Positions 33,915-42,608 are shown, counted from the first letter of the stretch. The stretch: 45,002 bases of DNA from a bacterium (GCA_004562765.1 SFRL01000035.1:1-45002); one strand, 5' to 3'. Notes: generated from the sequence alone by a model not told the origin. Program-made: numbers and translations.

Positions 33915-35366
33915 ATGAGCACCTTAAAGCTATCCCTGCTCACAGATCTTTATGAATTGACCATGATGCAGGGCTATTTCAAAAACCAGAATCACGATAT
34001 CGTTGTATTCGACGCATTTTACCGCAACAATCCGTGCAGCGGCGGCTATTCCGTGTGCGCCGGTCTGGAACAGTTGATCGACTATGTCAAACGTCTTCAG
34101 TTCGACGAGGATGACATCAGCTACCTTCGTTCGTTGAAGATTTTTGACGAAGACTTTCTGGCATATCTCAAGGATTTCCACTTCAGTGGAGACATTTATG
34201 CCATTCCCGAAGGCACGCTCATCTTCCCGCGCGAACCGCTTGTCAAGATCGTGGCTCCGATCATGGAAGCACAGCTCATGGAGACCGCCATCTTGAATAT
34301 CATCAACCACCAGTGCCTGATCGCCACAAAGGCAGCCCGCGTATGTTACGCAGCCAAGGGCGATGGCGTGATGGAGTTCGGTCTGCGCCGCGCACAGGGA
34401 CCTGATGCCGGTACATACGGTGCCAGAGCGGCAGTCATCGGCGGCTGCAAGGGAACATCCAACGTGCTCGCCGGTCAGATGTTTGACATTCCGGTGCTCG
34501 GCACACATGCCCACAGCTGGATCATGAGCTTCCCGGATGAGTACACCGCATTCAAGGCATATGCAGATCTCTATCCGAGCGCCTGCATCCTCTTAGTGGA
34601 TACCTACGACACCTTAAAATCCGGTATGCCCAACGCGATCCGCGTCTTTAATGAAATGCGCGAGGCAGGCATTCCCCTGACCTATTACGGCATCCGCATG
34701 GACAGCGGCGATCTTGCCTATCTGTCAAAGAAAGTGCGCAAGATGTTAGATGATGCCGGTTTCCCGGACGCAGTCATCTCCGCTTCCAATGATCTGGATG
34801 AATACCTGATCGAGTCCTTAAAGCTTCAGGGCGCAACGATCACCTCCTGGGGTGTCGGCACAAACCTGATCACCTCCAAGGACAACCCTGCCTTCGGCGG
34901 CGTGTACAAGCTGGCTGCCATTCAGGCGGCAGACGGCACCTTTACCCCGAAGATCAAGCTGTCTGAGAATTCGGAGAAGGTAACGAATCCCGGAAACAAG
35001 ACGATCTACCGTATCTACGACAACGACACCGGAAAGATCCGTGCCGATCTGATCTGTCTGGCAGATGAGGTATTTGATCCCCATGAGGACATGCTGCTGT
35101 TCGACCCGCAGGAGCCCTGGAAAAAGACACGCATCGCCGGCGACAGCTACACACTTCGCGAACTGCTTGTACCGGTGTTCCAAAAGGGTAAATGCGTTTA
35201 CGAATCTCCTTCTACCATGGATATCCGCGCCATCTGCGAGAAGGAAAAAGATACGATCTGGGACGAGACCAAGCGTTTTGTCAATCCCGCCAAGATCTAT
35301 GTAGATCTGTCGGACAAGCTGTACAAGCTGAAGAACGATATCTTAAATCAGATGAGTCAGGCGTAA
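33915..35366 (+). CDS. pncB: Nicotinate phosphoribosyltransferase
   Basis: Enzyme of 483 residues that forms nicotinate mononucleotide from nicotinic acid and PRPP, with ATP, in NAD salvage. It starts MSTLKLSLLTDLYELTMMQGYF, the typical NAPRTase opening. EFGLRRAQGPDAG, VIGGCKGTSNVLAG, GTHAHSWIMSFPDEYTAF, YYGIRMDSGDLAYLS and SNDLDEYLI follow in family order, and GVGTNLITSKDNPAFGGVYKL lines the PRPP site. The length is that of the long bacterial form. It is monocistronic, with its own promoter, a folded leader RNA and a strong terminator. The ATG has no adjacent Shine-Dalgarno: AAAAAAGTT precedes it and the purine-rich site is about 27 bases away, so initiation may depend on the leader fold. 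Confidence 0.95.
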   Translation: MSTLKLSLLTDLYELTMMQGYFKNQNHDIVVFDAFYRNNPCSGGYSVCAGLEQLIDYVKRLQFDEDDISYLRSLKIFDEDFLAYLKDFHFSGDIYAIPEGTLIFPREPLVKIVAPIMEAQLMETAILNIINHQCLIATKAARVCYAAKGDGVMEFGLRRAQGPDAGTYGARAAVIGGCKGTSNVLAGQMFDIPVLGTHAHSWIMSFPDEYTAFKAYADLYPSACILLVDTYDTLKSGMPNAIRVFNEMREAGIPLTYYGIRMDSGDLAYLSKKVRKMLDDAGFPDAVISASNDLDEYLIESLKLQGATITSWGVGTNLITSKDNPAFGGVYKLAAIQAADGTFTPKIKLSENSEKVTNPGNKTIYRIYDNDTGKIRADLICLADEVFDPHEDMLLFDPQEPWKKTRIAGDSYTLRELLVPVFQKGKCVYESPSTMDIRAICEKEKDTIWDETKRFVNPAKIYVDLSDKLYKLKNDILNQMSQA

Positions 35367-35386
35367 TTTTTCATATATATTACTAG

Positions 35387-35413
35387 AGAGACCTCAGCAG
35401 AGGTCTCTTTTTT
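35387..35413 (+). terminator. pncB terminator
   Basis: AGAGACCTC and GAGGTCTCT pair around AGCA, followed directly by TTTTTTG, 20 bases after the pncB stop. Confidence 0.9.
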
Positions 35414-35430
35414 GATGATGTGTCCCATCC

Positions 35431-35594
35431 TCTGCGTGACCGTATCCAGCAGTCTATTATGCCTTCCGGGTAAATCACGCGAATGGCACAGAGTCCAAGC
35501 AAGTAAGCTTGGCTCTGCTGCCTTATGACTGGCTCCTGCCATATTTGCCGCGTGAACCCGTCGCATAAATGACTGCTGGATACGGTCACGCAGA
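35431..35594 (+). repeat. Complete structured palindromic repeat, copy B
   Basis: Element of 164 bases. Its outermost 24 bases on each side (35431-35454 and 35571-35594) are exact reverse complements. Inside, TTATGC, CCGGGTAAATCACGCGA and GGCACAGAGTCC on the left face ACGCGG/GAACCCG and GCATAAATG on the right, and an inner hairpin CCAAGC/GCTTGG sits within AGAG/CTCT. The core is shared with copy C and fragment A1, but the outer stem sequence is unrelated to that of copy C. It lies just after the pncB terminator. No reading frame is convincing within it. The 88 bases to copy C contain a further pair AACGGACA/TGTCCGTT (about 35597 and 35660). Confidence 0.75.
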
Positions 35595-35681
35595 GAACGG
35601 ACACATGCTCAATCCAATACTGCCGAGCTCATCCAAGAAAAATGGCAAAATCCAGAGCTGTCCGTTTACGTGTACATTATA

Positions 35682-35869
35682 AAAGAGCCCACGACTGCAG
35701 ATGGATCTGACAGACCATTTATGCGACCGGGTACGCGCGGATAGAGCTTTCAATCTTGCTCTACACGGCATCAGAGAAAATCCGATTTTGATTTTACTCT
35801 GTGCCGTTCGCGCGAATTACCCGGAAAGCATAACAGGTCTGAAAGATCCACTGCAGTCGCGGGCTCTTT
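35682..35869 (-). repeat. Complete structured palindromic repeat, copy C (opposite orientation)
   Basis: Element of 188 bases. AAAGAGCCC, CGACTGCAG, TGGATCT and CAGACC on the left (35682-35716) pair in order with GGTCTG, AGATCCA, CTGCAGTCG and GGGCTCTTT on the right (35836-35869), with a few mismatches. On the minus strand the core reads TTATGCTTTCCGGGTAATTC, then CGCGAACGGCACAGAG, as in copy B. The minus-strand end GGGCTCTTTT resembles a terminator and lies 15 bases after the glycosyltransferase stop. It may therefore end the glf operon. Confidence 0.75.
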
Positions 35870-35883
35870 ACATATCCTGTAAT

Positions 35884-36900
35884 TTAATTGAATCCCACGA
35901 TCTTCTGTGTGAGTTTATACGCCGCCACAGAAATCTTGCGTCCGCCTCTGCCCGGCAGATTCATGGTGTTGCCCATAATGCCGTTGCGCAGATGATGGAA
36001 CAGGCGGATATCATAATTCTTGATATATTTCCACAGATCTCTCTTTTTCTGCAGATTCTCCTCTGTCCCGGAGCGCAGAAGCAATACCGTCGATACGACC
36101 GTGATGATCTCCAGATAATTGAACATATACTTGCGCAGACGCTTGTTCTGGATTCTCCACAGATCATAGTCCTCGATCATGATCTTATTCACCTTGATCT
36201 GCTGATCAATACGTCCGATCATGATATCCTCATTCACAGACTGATCCTCACGCCCGATATAATAATGATACATATCCACGTCCATATAGTACATCTTTTT
36301 CACAAAGGGAAGCGGATGGTATACATAGATATTATCCACATAAAATGTGTGCTTCGGCAGCTCCAGCTTGCATTTTAACAGCATGCCCGTGCGGTAAATG
36401 ACAGAGTGCATCAGCAGGTAATGTCCCTTCGTGATGAGTTTCACATCATTCCAGCCAAAAACCTGATCGGTCGGAAACATGGAAGTATAACGCATCACCT
36501 TTTTGTGTTTTGCACCTTCTTTGTCATAAACAAAATTTGCGATAAACAGATCCACCGTCTCATCACCGCCGGCGAGTTTGCGCAGCTGATCCAGCACAGT
36601 CAGAAAAGCCTTCTCATCTACCCAGTCATCACTGTCCACCACTTTATAATACAGCCCGGTCGCGTTCCGGATACCGGTATTGACCGCCTCGCCGTGTCCG
36701 CCGTTTTCCTGATGGATCGCGCGGATGATCGTAGGATAGCGTTTTGCATAGGAATCTGCGATCTCCGGTGTCGCATCCTTGGAACCATCATCCACGATCA
36801 AGATCTCCACATCCTCACCGCCTACCAGAAGCGACTTGATGCAGTGCTCCATATAATCCTGCGAATTGTAGCAGGGAATTGCAATCGTAAGTAATTTCAT
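35884..36900 (-). CDS. Family 2 glycosyltransferase
   Basis: GT-A fold transferase of 338 residues. It opens MKLLTIAIPCYNSQDYMEHC, with the nucleotide-binding Asp pair in ILIVDDGSKDAT, HQENGGHGEAVNTGI, and the metal-binding DxD in YKVVDSDDWVDEKAF. The C-terminal ~130 residues are basic and aromatic, without a clear membrane helix. Its ATG overlaps the glf stop by 4 bases (ATGA), so it is made together with UDP-galactopyranose mutase. It may use UDP-galactofuranose for a cell-surface glycan, though this is inferred from context only. It ends at repeat copy C. Confidence 0.88.
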   Translation of the reverse strand: MKLLTIAIPCYNSQDYMEHCIKSLLVGGEDVEILIVDDGSKDATPEIADSYAKRYPTIIRAIHQENGGHGEAVNTGIRNATGLYYKVVDSDDWVDEKAFLTVLDQLRKLAGGDETVDLFIANFVYDKEGAKHKKVMRYTSMFPTDQVFGWNDVKLITKGHYLLMHSVIYRTGMLLKCKLELPKHTFYVDNIYVYHPLPFVKKMYYMDVDMYHYYIGREDQSVNEDIMIGRIDQQIKVNKIMIEDYDLWRIQNKRLRKYMFNYLEIITVVSTVLLLRSGTEENLQKKRDLWKYIKNYDIRLFHHLRNGIMGNTMNLPGRGGRKISVAAYKLTQKIVGFN

Positions 36901-38063
36901 CTTTTTTTATCCATGATCCTTTCTGCCAGGTCCAGCGCCTTGCGCGCCATAGCATCCATATTATAGTATTTATATTCCGCCAGTCTTCCCAGCAGATAAA
37001 ATCCGGGAATCCCCTCCGTCAGTGCACGATATTTTCCGTACAGAGCCTCATTTTCGGGATTCAGGATCGCATAGTAAGGGATCTCGCCCTCAGCACCGCT
37101 GTATGCAAAGGGATACTCCCGTACGATCGTCGTGCCGTCACAGCCCGTTTGCCCCGTCAGATATTGAAACTCCGTAATACGTGTAAAATCTTCACTGACT
37201 GTATAATTTACCACCGAATGACCTTGCTGATAGTCGCTCTGCTCCAGATGCTCAAAGTCAAACCGGAGGGAACGATAAGGCAGACGCCCGTAACGACAGT
37301 CAAACAACTCATCCAGTGCTCCGGTGTAGATGACTTCCCCGTCAAAGGGCACTCCGTCAAACAAAACGCCCTCCGACCTGATAGTCAGACGCTCCGATGC
37401 TTTTACGCCGAGCGCTACATCAATATTTTTATGATCCAGCAGCCGCTCAAACATCGGTGTAAAACCGTGCACCGGCACACCCTGATATTTATCCTGAAAA
37501 TAACGGTTATCGCGTGAGATCAGCACCGGCACACGCCTGGTTACCTCCGGCGAGATCTCCTCCGGAGTCTGCCCCCACTGCTTCATCGTATAGCGCAAAA
37601 ATATATTTTCGTACACATACTGCGCGATTTTCTGAATGTCCGGATCCTCACTTTTTTTCAGCTCCATGATCGGCACTCTGCTGCCCTCTCCGTAAGCGCA
37701 GATCAGTTTTCCCTCCAGTTCCTTCGCTTTTTCCTCTCCGTAGACGAGGTACAACGTATTCAGATTGAACGGGACCGGGATCAGGTTACCATCCACATTC
37801 GCCACCACCTGATGTCCCTGCGGGTACATGTACCAGTCTGTAAAACGTGACAGATATGCATAGACACCCTCATCATTTGTATGAAAAATGTGCGGACCAT
37901 ATTCATGGATCAACACACCATATGTATCCATTTTATCAAAACAATTACCGCCGATATGATCACGCTGCTCCAGAACGAGCACGCGGCGGTCTCCGGACTC
38001 CGCAAGCTGGCGCGCCGCGACTGCGCCCGCGATTCCGGCACCGATAACGATCGTATTGTACAT
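36897..38063 (-). CDS. glf: UDP-galactopyranose mutase
   Basis: FAD enzyme of 388 residues that interconverts UDP-galactopyranose and UDP-galactofuranose, the donor for Galf-containing surface glycans. The N-terminal Rossmann motif is VIGAGIAGAVAARQLAESG. EQRDHIGGNCFDKMDTYG, then YGPHIFHTNDEGVYAYLSRF, are the typical substrate-side segments. MKQWGQTPEEISPEV and VPVHGFTPMFERLLDH follow, and GRLAEYKYYNMDAMARKALD is the C-terminal FAD-contacting block. The start is ATG 38063 behind AAGGGGGAAGAG; the longer open frame (from 38108) has no ribosome site. It is co-translated with the GT2 gene. Confidence 0.95.
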   Translation of the reverse strand: MYNTIVIGAGIAGAVAARQLAESGDRRVLVLEQRDHIGGNCFDKMDTYGVLIHEYGPHIFHTNDEGVYAYLSRFTDWYMYPQGHQVVANVDGNLIPVPFNLNTLYLVYGEEKAKELEGKLICAYGEGSRVPIMELKKSEDPDIQKIAQYVYENIFLRYTMKQWGQTPEEISPEVTRRVPVLISRDNRYFQDKYQGVPVHGFTPMFERLLDHKNIDVALGVKASERLTIRSEGVLFDGVPFDGEVIYTGALDELFDCRYGRLPYRSLRFDFEHLEQSDYQQGHSVVNYTVSEDFTRITEFQYLTGQTGCDGTTIVREYPFAYSGAEGEIPYYAILNPENEALYGKYRALTEGIPGFYLLGRLAEYKYYNMDAMARKALDLAERIMDKKR

Positions 38064-38177
38064 CTCTTCCCCCTTTTTATTCTTCTGGCACTTCAAAGCC
38101 AAGCTCATCTCGATTTCGCTTTAAAGTGTTTACAAAATGTTCACAAACCAATCATAGCCATGTCATAATTCACCAGT

Positions 38178-38206
38178 ATTATATAACCATATTAAACAAC
38201 AAACAA
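38178..38206 (-). promoter_or_regulatory. Promoter of glf
   Basis: On the minus strand TTGTTT (38206-38201), a 17-base spacer and TATAAT (38183-38178) imply a ~105-base leader. That leader contains GTGAACATTTTGTAAACAC, an imperfect palindrome that might be an operator. Confidence 0.6.
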
Positions 38207-38246
38207 GCTAATTCACGAAAACTTCCCATATTTTCTTTTTCATAAT

Positions 38247-38277
38247 GTAAAAGGGCGATGCGTAAAACGCATCGCCC
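38247..38277 (-). terminator. mutY terminator
   Basis: On the minus strand GGGCGATGCGT and ACGCATCGCCC form an 11-pair stem with a three-base loop, followed by TTTTAC, 43 bases after the mutY stop. Confidence 0.85.
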
Positions 38278-38319
38278 TCCTCTTTTACTCAGAACTGTGA
38301 AATACCTTCACAGTTCCGG

Positions 38320-39402
38320 TCATTCCAGAAATTTTTCCTGACCGATGCGAATGTTCATATAATGCGAATACGCGGCATATGCTGCCGGGATCGCGTAATG
38401 TTCCTCAGAGGCAGCCGGTTCCACAAATAGGAAGTCACCCTCGACCTGAGGCTCCTCCACCAGCACCGCATAGCCTCTCATCTGCCACTCTACATGCGAA
38501 AAAATATGTTTCGCCTCCGGCAGCTTCTGGATACGGATCGGTGACAATCCCTGCTCTTTCACAAAATCGAGTACTTGTTTTTCCGAGGTATATCCCTCCA
38601 GATGCGGAAACTCATACATTCCCGCCAAAAGTCCCTGCTCCGGCCGCTTTTGCAGCAGGACGCGATCACCGTCACGAATGACAAGCACGGTCTTTTTTTC
38701 CAGTCGCCTGGCTTTGGGCTTTGTCTTGACCGGGATCTGTCCGATCGTATCATGCGCATGCGCAAGACACAGCTTCTGCCATGGACATTCACCGCACAAC
38801 GGTTCGCCGTTTGGTACACAGACCGTCGCCCCCAACTCCATCATTGCCTGCGTAAACATACCGGCGCGCCCCTGCGGAATGACCGGGCGCAGCGCCTCCT
38901 CAACCTTTGTCTTCACCGACTGCTTTGCGATATCCGAGTCATCCTCCGCCGCGCGCATGACGATACGCAGCACATTGCCGTCCACAGCTGCCGCCGGACA
39001 ACCATATGCGATCGAAGAAATGGCGGCTGCCGTATAGTGTCCGATCCCTTTGAGTTTTAACAGTTCCTCATAATCCGCCGGGATCACGCCGCCGTAGTCG
39101 CTCATGATCGTCTGCGCAGCGATCTGCATGTTGCGCACCCGATTGTAATAGCCCAGCCCTTCCCACAGCTTCAACAGACGGTCCGTCTCGCATTCTGCCA
39201 GCGCCTGTACATCCGGAAGCGCCTCCATAAATCTGGCATAAAACGGTTTTACTGCCTCCACCCGCGTCTGCTGCAGCATGATCTCCGACACCCACACATG
39301 ATACGGTGTCGGATCCTCGCGCCACGGCAATACCCGTGCATGTGACGGATACCAGTCCAGCAGCGGCTCAACGAGCTGTGATAAATCGTATGTGTCCAGC
39401 AT
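38320..39402 (-). CDS. mutY: A/G-specific adenine glycosylase MutY
   Basis: Removes adenine mispaired with 8-oxoguanine (360 residues). It contains PWREDPTPYHVWVSEIMLQQ with the catalytic Glu, the helix-hairpin-helix LKLKGIGHYTAAAISSIAYG, and the catalytic Asp in AAVDGNVLRIVMR. Four Cys ligate the 4Fe-4S cluster in CVPNGEPLCGECPWQKLC. A C-terminal NUDIX-like domain (about 225-345; LLAGMYEFPHLEG) recognises 8-oxoG. The start follows AAAGGAGAAAGCAT. It lies after the terminator of the crotonase gene and has its own downstream terminator. Confidence 0.95.
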   Translation of the reverse strand: MLDTYDLSQLVEPLLDWYPSHARVLPWREDPTPYHVWVSEIMLQQTRVEAVKPFYARFMEALPDVQALAECETDRLLKLWEGLGYYNRVRNMQIAAQTIMSDYGGVIPADYEELLKLKGIGHYTAAAISSIAYGCPAAAVDGNVLRIVMRAAEDDSDIAKQSVKTKVEEALRPVIPQGRAGMFTQAMMELGATVCVPNGEPLCGECPWQKLCLAHAHDTIGQIPVKTKPKARRLEKKTVLVIRDGDRVLLQKRPEQGLLAGMYEFPHLEGYTSEKQVLDFVKEQGLSPIRIQKLPEAKHIFSHVEWQMRGYAVLVEEPQVEGDFLFVEPAASEEHYAIPAAYAAYSHYMNIRIGQEKFLE

Positions 39403-39430
39403 ATGCTTTCTCCTTTACCTTGCGCCTCAA

Positions 39431-39460
39431 AAAAAGCTGTGGCAAATGCCACAGCTTTTT
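39431..39460 (-). terminator. Crotonase gene terminator
   Basis: AAAAAGCTGTGGCA and TGCCACAGCTTTTT form a 14-pair stem with a two-base loop. T runs on both strands fit a strong terminator between crt and mutY. Confidence 0.9.
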
Positions 39461-39482
39461 GCACATGTTTGATTTCAGAATA

Positions 39483-40295
39483 CTATTTGTTCTGGAAAGG
39501 AACAACCTTTAATTTCTTCTCAGGATCCTTCTCTAAGAAATTGCCCATACCAGCCTTCTGATCCTCGGTCTCGAAGCAGCTTCCGAACAGCTTCTCCTCG
39601 ATCACGATCGCATCATCCATTGCTGCATCCAGACCATCGTTGATGGCTTTCTTGCAGGCACGTACTGCGATCGGAGCATTTGCAGCAATGATAGAAGCAA
39701 GCTTCTTTGCAGCAGGCATTAACTCCTCAGCAGGATATACGTTATTTACAAGACCGATTCTGTAAGCCTCGTCAGCCTTAATGTTGCGTGCGCTGTAGAT
39801 CATCTCTTTTGCTTTGCCTACGCCAACGACTCTTGCAAGTCTCTGGGTACCGCCGAAACCGGGAGTGATTCCAAGGCCAACCTCAGGCTGTCCAAAGATT
39901 GCATTGTCAGAACAGATACGGATATCACAGCTCATAGCGATCTCGCAGCCGCCGCCAAGTGCAAATCCGTTGATCGCGCAGATCACAGGAACCGGTAAGG
40001 TCTCGATTCTGCGGAATACATCATTACCCTTCTTACCGAAAGCCTCGCCCTCAGCCTTTGTCAGGGTGCTCATCTCTCCGATATCTGCACCTGCCACGAA
40101 TGACTTGAATGCATTGCCCTTCTTATCAGGACCACCGGTCAGGATCACGACTCTGATATCTGCATTTGACTCGATCTCGGTCAGAGATGCATTGATCTCA
40201 TCTAAGGTCTCGCTGTTCAGCGCATTCAACGCTGCAGGTCTGGTAATTGTTAAAACCGCAATAGCGCCTTCGATTTCTAACGTTACATTGTTCAT
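39483..40295 (-). CDS. crt: Enoyl-CoA hydratase / 3-hydroxybutyryl-CoA dehydratase (crotonase)
   Basis: Crotonase-fold enzyme of 270 residues that reversibly dehydrates 3-hydroxybutyryl-CoA to crotonyl-CoA, as in butyrate formation. The oxyanion hole lies in SFVAGADIGEM and INGFALGGGCEIAMSCD. The two catalytic Glu lie in GGGCEIAM and GQPEVGLGITPGFGGTQRL. In many butyrate producers this gene clusters with thl, hbd, bcd and etfBA. Here it is monocistronic, with a consensus promoter and its own terminator, so the rest of the pathway must be elsewhere. Another crotonase activity cannot be ruled out, but the GGCEIAMSCDIR to GFGGTQRL run is the crt type. The ribosome site is TAGGAGGG. Confidence 0.9.
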   Translation of the reverse strand: MNNVTLEIEGAIAVLTITRPAALNALNSETLDEINASLTEIESNADIRVVILTGGPDKKGNAFKSFVAGADIGEMSTLTKAEGEAFGKKGNDVFRRIETLPVPVICAINGFALGGGCEIAMSCDIRICSDNAIFGQPEVGLGITPGFGGTQRLARVVGVGKAKEMIYSARNIKADEAYRIGLVNNVYPAEELMPAAKKLASIIAANAPIAVRACKKAINDGLDAAMDDAIVIEEKLFGSCFETEDQKAGMGNFLEKDPEKKLKVVPFQNK

Positions 40296-40370
40296 TGGTT
40301 TACCCTCCTAAAAATTCGTAGAATCACGACAGTAACCGTTCCGCACAGTTACCATTCAAATGTTACCTCT

Positions 40371-40399
40371 AATGTACCATTTTGTGAAAGAATTGTCAA
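40371..40399 (-). promoter_or_regulatory. Promoter of crt, overlapping the mecA stop
   Basis: On the minus strand TTGACA (40399-40394), a 17-base spacer and TACATT (40376-40371). The -35 overlaps the last codon of mecA. Downstream, GGTAAC occurs twice and GGTTAC once within 45 bases, forming direct and inverted repeats that might bind a regulator. Confidence 0.7.
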
Positions 40400-41070
40400 T
40401 GTCGTACCAGCCTTTGCATCTGACTAATTGCATGATCTGTCAAAACAGATTTTCCATGCTCGCGTATGTATGCCACCTGTCCCTCATGTGCACTGACTGC
40501 ATCCAAAAATTCAATAGATGCAGACATGATCCGGCAGATCTGTTTTTCATCCATCTCGCCACGCCGCAGGATCAGACAATAAACATTTTCATCCTCCAGG
40601 AGATACAGCTCACTGTTCATCTGAAGCTGTTCCTCTATGTCATCCGCGAGTCCGGCACAGAAAGCCTGCAGGGACTTCAGATCCGTAAATTCAAGCAGAT
40701 ACAGATCCTTTTTTGTGGATGAAACAGGTGCTTTGGCTGCTTTTTCTTTTGTCTTCTCATTAACCGCATTTGACAGGTTGCTCATCGCAGAACGCAAGCC
40801 TTCCAGAATTTCCATCAGATTGCCCGCCTGTTTTTCCGAAAATGTCAGTGCCAGCTTGTTTTCCGGCAATACCGCCACCTGTATCGTCAGCGGACCGCCC
40901 TGCACCTTAAAGCCGACCTCCTGCTCCGCAAGTGTGATCATCTTCCGCAGAAATTCTTCTGTCCTTCCATTATTGGATAGGAAATCATCCATCTCCAATC
41001 CGTTTTCCTTTAATTCATCCTGTGTGACAATACACCGGACCGTATCTGTGCTGATCCGTTTAAACCTCAT
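40396..41070 (-). CDS. mecA: Adaptor protein MecA
   Basis: ClpC adaptor of 224 residues that delivers substrates to the ClpCP protease. In Bacillus it negatively regulates competence. The N-terminal substrate-binding part is MRFKRISTDTVRCIVTQDEL, then DFLSNNGRTEEFLRKMI. A low-complexity linker covers about 110-120. The C-terminal ClpC-binding domain includes YLLEFTDLKSLQAFCAGL and YLLEDENVYCLIL. ATG 41070 is chosen over GTG 41082 because MRFKRI is the family's opening and AGAGGTGAGG lies at the right distance. Confidence 0.88.
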   Translation of the reverse strand: MRFKRISTDTVRCIVTQDELKENGLEMDDFLSNNGRTEEFLRKMITLAEQEVGFKVQGGPLTIQVAVLPENKLALTFSEKQAGNLMEILEGLRSAMSNLSNAVNEKTKEKAAKAPVSSTKKDLYLLEFTDLKSLQAFCAGLADDIEEQLQMNSELYLLEDENVYCLILRRGEMDEKQICRIMSASIEFLDAVSAHEGQVAYIREHGKSVLTDHAISQMQRLVRH

Positions 41071-41112
41071 TTGTAACCTCACCTCTGATACATGTTGGCT
41101 CTCTTAACGCCT

Positions 41113-41141
41113 ATTGTAGCACAAAAAACAGAGGTTGAAAA
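41113..41141 (-). promoter_or_regulatory. Promoter of mecA
   Basis: On the minus strand TTTTCA (41141-41136), a 17-base spacer and TACAAT (41118-41113), with a TG just before the -10. It starts 19 bases after the GHKL kinase stop. Confidence 0.5.
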
Positions 41142-41160
41142 CTGAATTATTCTACCATCT

Positions 41161-42468
41161 TCATGCCGTCTCGTTCTGCTCTTTATCATTATGTGGGATC
41201 TTTACACGATCTTCTCTGTCAAAACAGATGCAGATCTCTTTTGTAAATACATCTCCGGGAGCCATTTCGGTATTGACCTCGATCGATGCATGTACACGTT
41301 TTAACGTGTCCATCATATCTGCCAGACCATTACCGGTTCCCCATGTCGTGTTCCCGCGCTCGCCAAACCGTTCCAGGATATACGGTGGAAATGGAATTCC
41401 ACTATCATAGATCCGGATCAATACATGCTCGTCCTCATCCTTCACGATCAAGAGAAGAATCATCTTGTTCTTAAGACCGTTCACCGCATGGATCGCATTG
41501 CGCAGCAGATCACCGATCAGTCTCGCGATCTCACCGTCACCGATATCCAGCCGCTTCATATCCTTATGGATCTGGGTACCTACAAATACATCCAGCTCAA
41601 TATCCTGCTCAACGCACTCGGTAATCTTTGTCTTCAACAGAAGATCCACCAGGTCAATACCTGTCGTCTCAAAGAGTTCTGCGCTCATTTCCGCTCCTCC
41701 CAGTTCCTTTCCGTAATCATGACATACCGCTTCCAGCTTTTTTCTCATTTCCTCATCCTGCGCTGCATCCATGCTTGAGGCATAATTTGCGATCATCGGC
41801 AATATCTCTTTCGAGCGATGCAGCTTCTGGCTCATCTGTTTGTTATCTTCCGCATACATTTTCTGGATCTTTGCCATTTTGTAGTGGTCCAGGAGCCAGA
41901 GGATGGTGAAGAGGGCGGCAAGATAAGTGCAAGCCAACGCTAAATCTATAAAAGCATAATTATCTGTTGCATATGCAACACGCAACGCCTGTTCTAAAAA
42001 CAGTAATACAATTGTGGTGATAAAACCAATATTAAGTATCCAATCCTTTTTTAGTTTTATAAACAAAAATCTAAAGCGATGTAATGCAATTATAATAGTC
42101 AATTTTTCTATAGATGAAATCATGTAGATTAGTCTTGTATCTCTTTTTTTTATACACCCCAATATGATAGCTAATAAACACGCAACAAATATGTCAAGAA
42201 CATATGACAGACCATAGGTTATGATTGCATATTTAAAGTTATGCAAATTTGAATTTTGACTTTTGATACACACACTATAAATAATCAGAAATGTACACAC
42301 TATGAATGGGATCAGTTGTTTTGCAATTGCAACCGGCTCGGCAACATATCTTGTTATACCTATTGCAAGAACCAGTACCCATTTTAGTAAGTTGTGCCTT
42401 TCTTCTGTCAATAATTCATAGATTGTGACATACACATATGCATGAATAAAAAATAACGCTATTTCCAT
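41161..42468 (-). CDS. GHKL-domain sensor histidine kinase (AgrC/ComD-like)
   Basis: Membrane sensor of 435 residues. About six or seven hydrophobic segments fill residues 1-205, and a coiled-coil dimerisation region (about 205-280) contains KLHRSKEILPMIANYASSMD. The HATPase_c_5-type domain (about 320-425) has LIGDLLRNAIHAV as N box, IRIYDSGIPFP, and GTGNGLADMMDTL as G box. AgrC-type kinases carry a HDYKNH-like box, but here only the His in KLHRSKE sits in a comparable place, so the phosphoacceptor is uncertain. The start follows TAGGAGAATCATT. Upstream lie a micro-ORF with its own terminator and then a Spo0A-like regulator, all on the same strand: a candidate peptide-sensor-regulator set. 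Confidence 0.8.
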   Translation of the reverse strand: MEIALFFIHAYVYVTIYELLTEERHNLLKWVLVLAIGITRYVAEPVAIAKQLIPFIVCTFLIIYSVCIKSQNSNLHNFKYAIITYGLSYVLDIFVACLLAIILGCIKKRDTRLIYMISSIEKLTIIIALHRFRFLFIKLKKDWILNIGFITTIVLLFLEQALRVAYATDNYAFIDLALACTYLAALFTILWLLDHYKMAKIQKMYAEDNKQMSQKLHRSKEILPMIANYASSMDAAQDEEMRKKLEAVCHDYGKELGGAEMSAELFETTGIDLVDLLLKTKITECVEQDIELDVFVGTQIHKDMKRLDIGDGEIARLIGDLLRNAIHAVNGLKNKMILLLIVKDEDEHVLIRIYDSGIPFPPYILERFGERGNTTWGTGNGLADMMDTLKRVHASIEVNTEMAPGDVFTKEICICFDREDRVKIPHNDKEQNETA

Positions 42469-42558
42469 AATGATTCTCCTAGTATCGTTTTATTTATAGT
42501 AACACAAAATCATTTTATGGAACAGATAGGAATTTTCTGCACAGCTTGCAACATGCAT

Positions 42559-42597
42559 AAAAAAACAGGATGCCTGCTATATCTGCAAAGCATCCTG
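42559..42597 (-). terminator. Terminator of the micro-ORF transcript
   Basis: On the minus strand CAGGATGC and GGCATCCTG pair across a ~15-base loop, and TTTTTTTATG follows. It begins 11 bases after the micro-ORF stop and ends about 90 bases before the kinase start. It either ends a very short RNA or acts as an attenuator for the kinase. Confidence 0.8.
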
Positions 42598-42608
42598 CTT
42601 TCCTTACA

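Noticed and set aside
40371..40399. Rex redox-repressor site in the crt promoter
   Set aside because: TTTCACAAAATG gives only half of the TTGTTAANNNNTTAACAA palindrome, so the match is not supportable.
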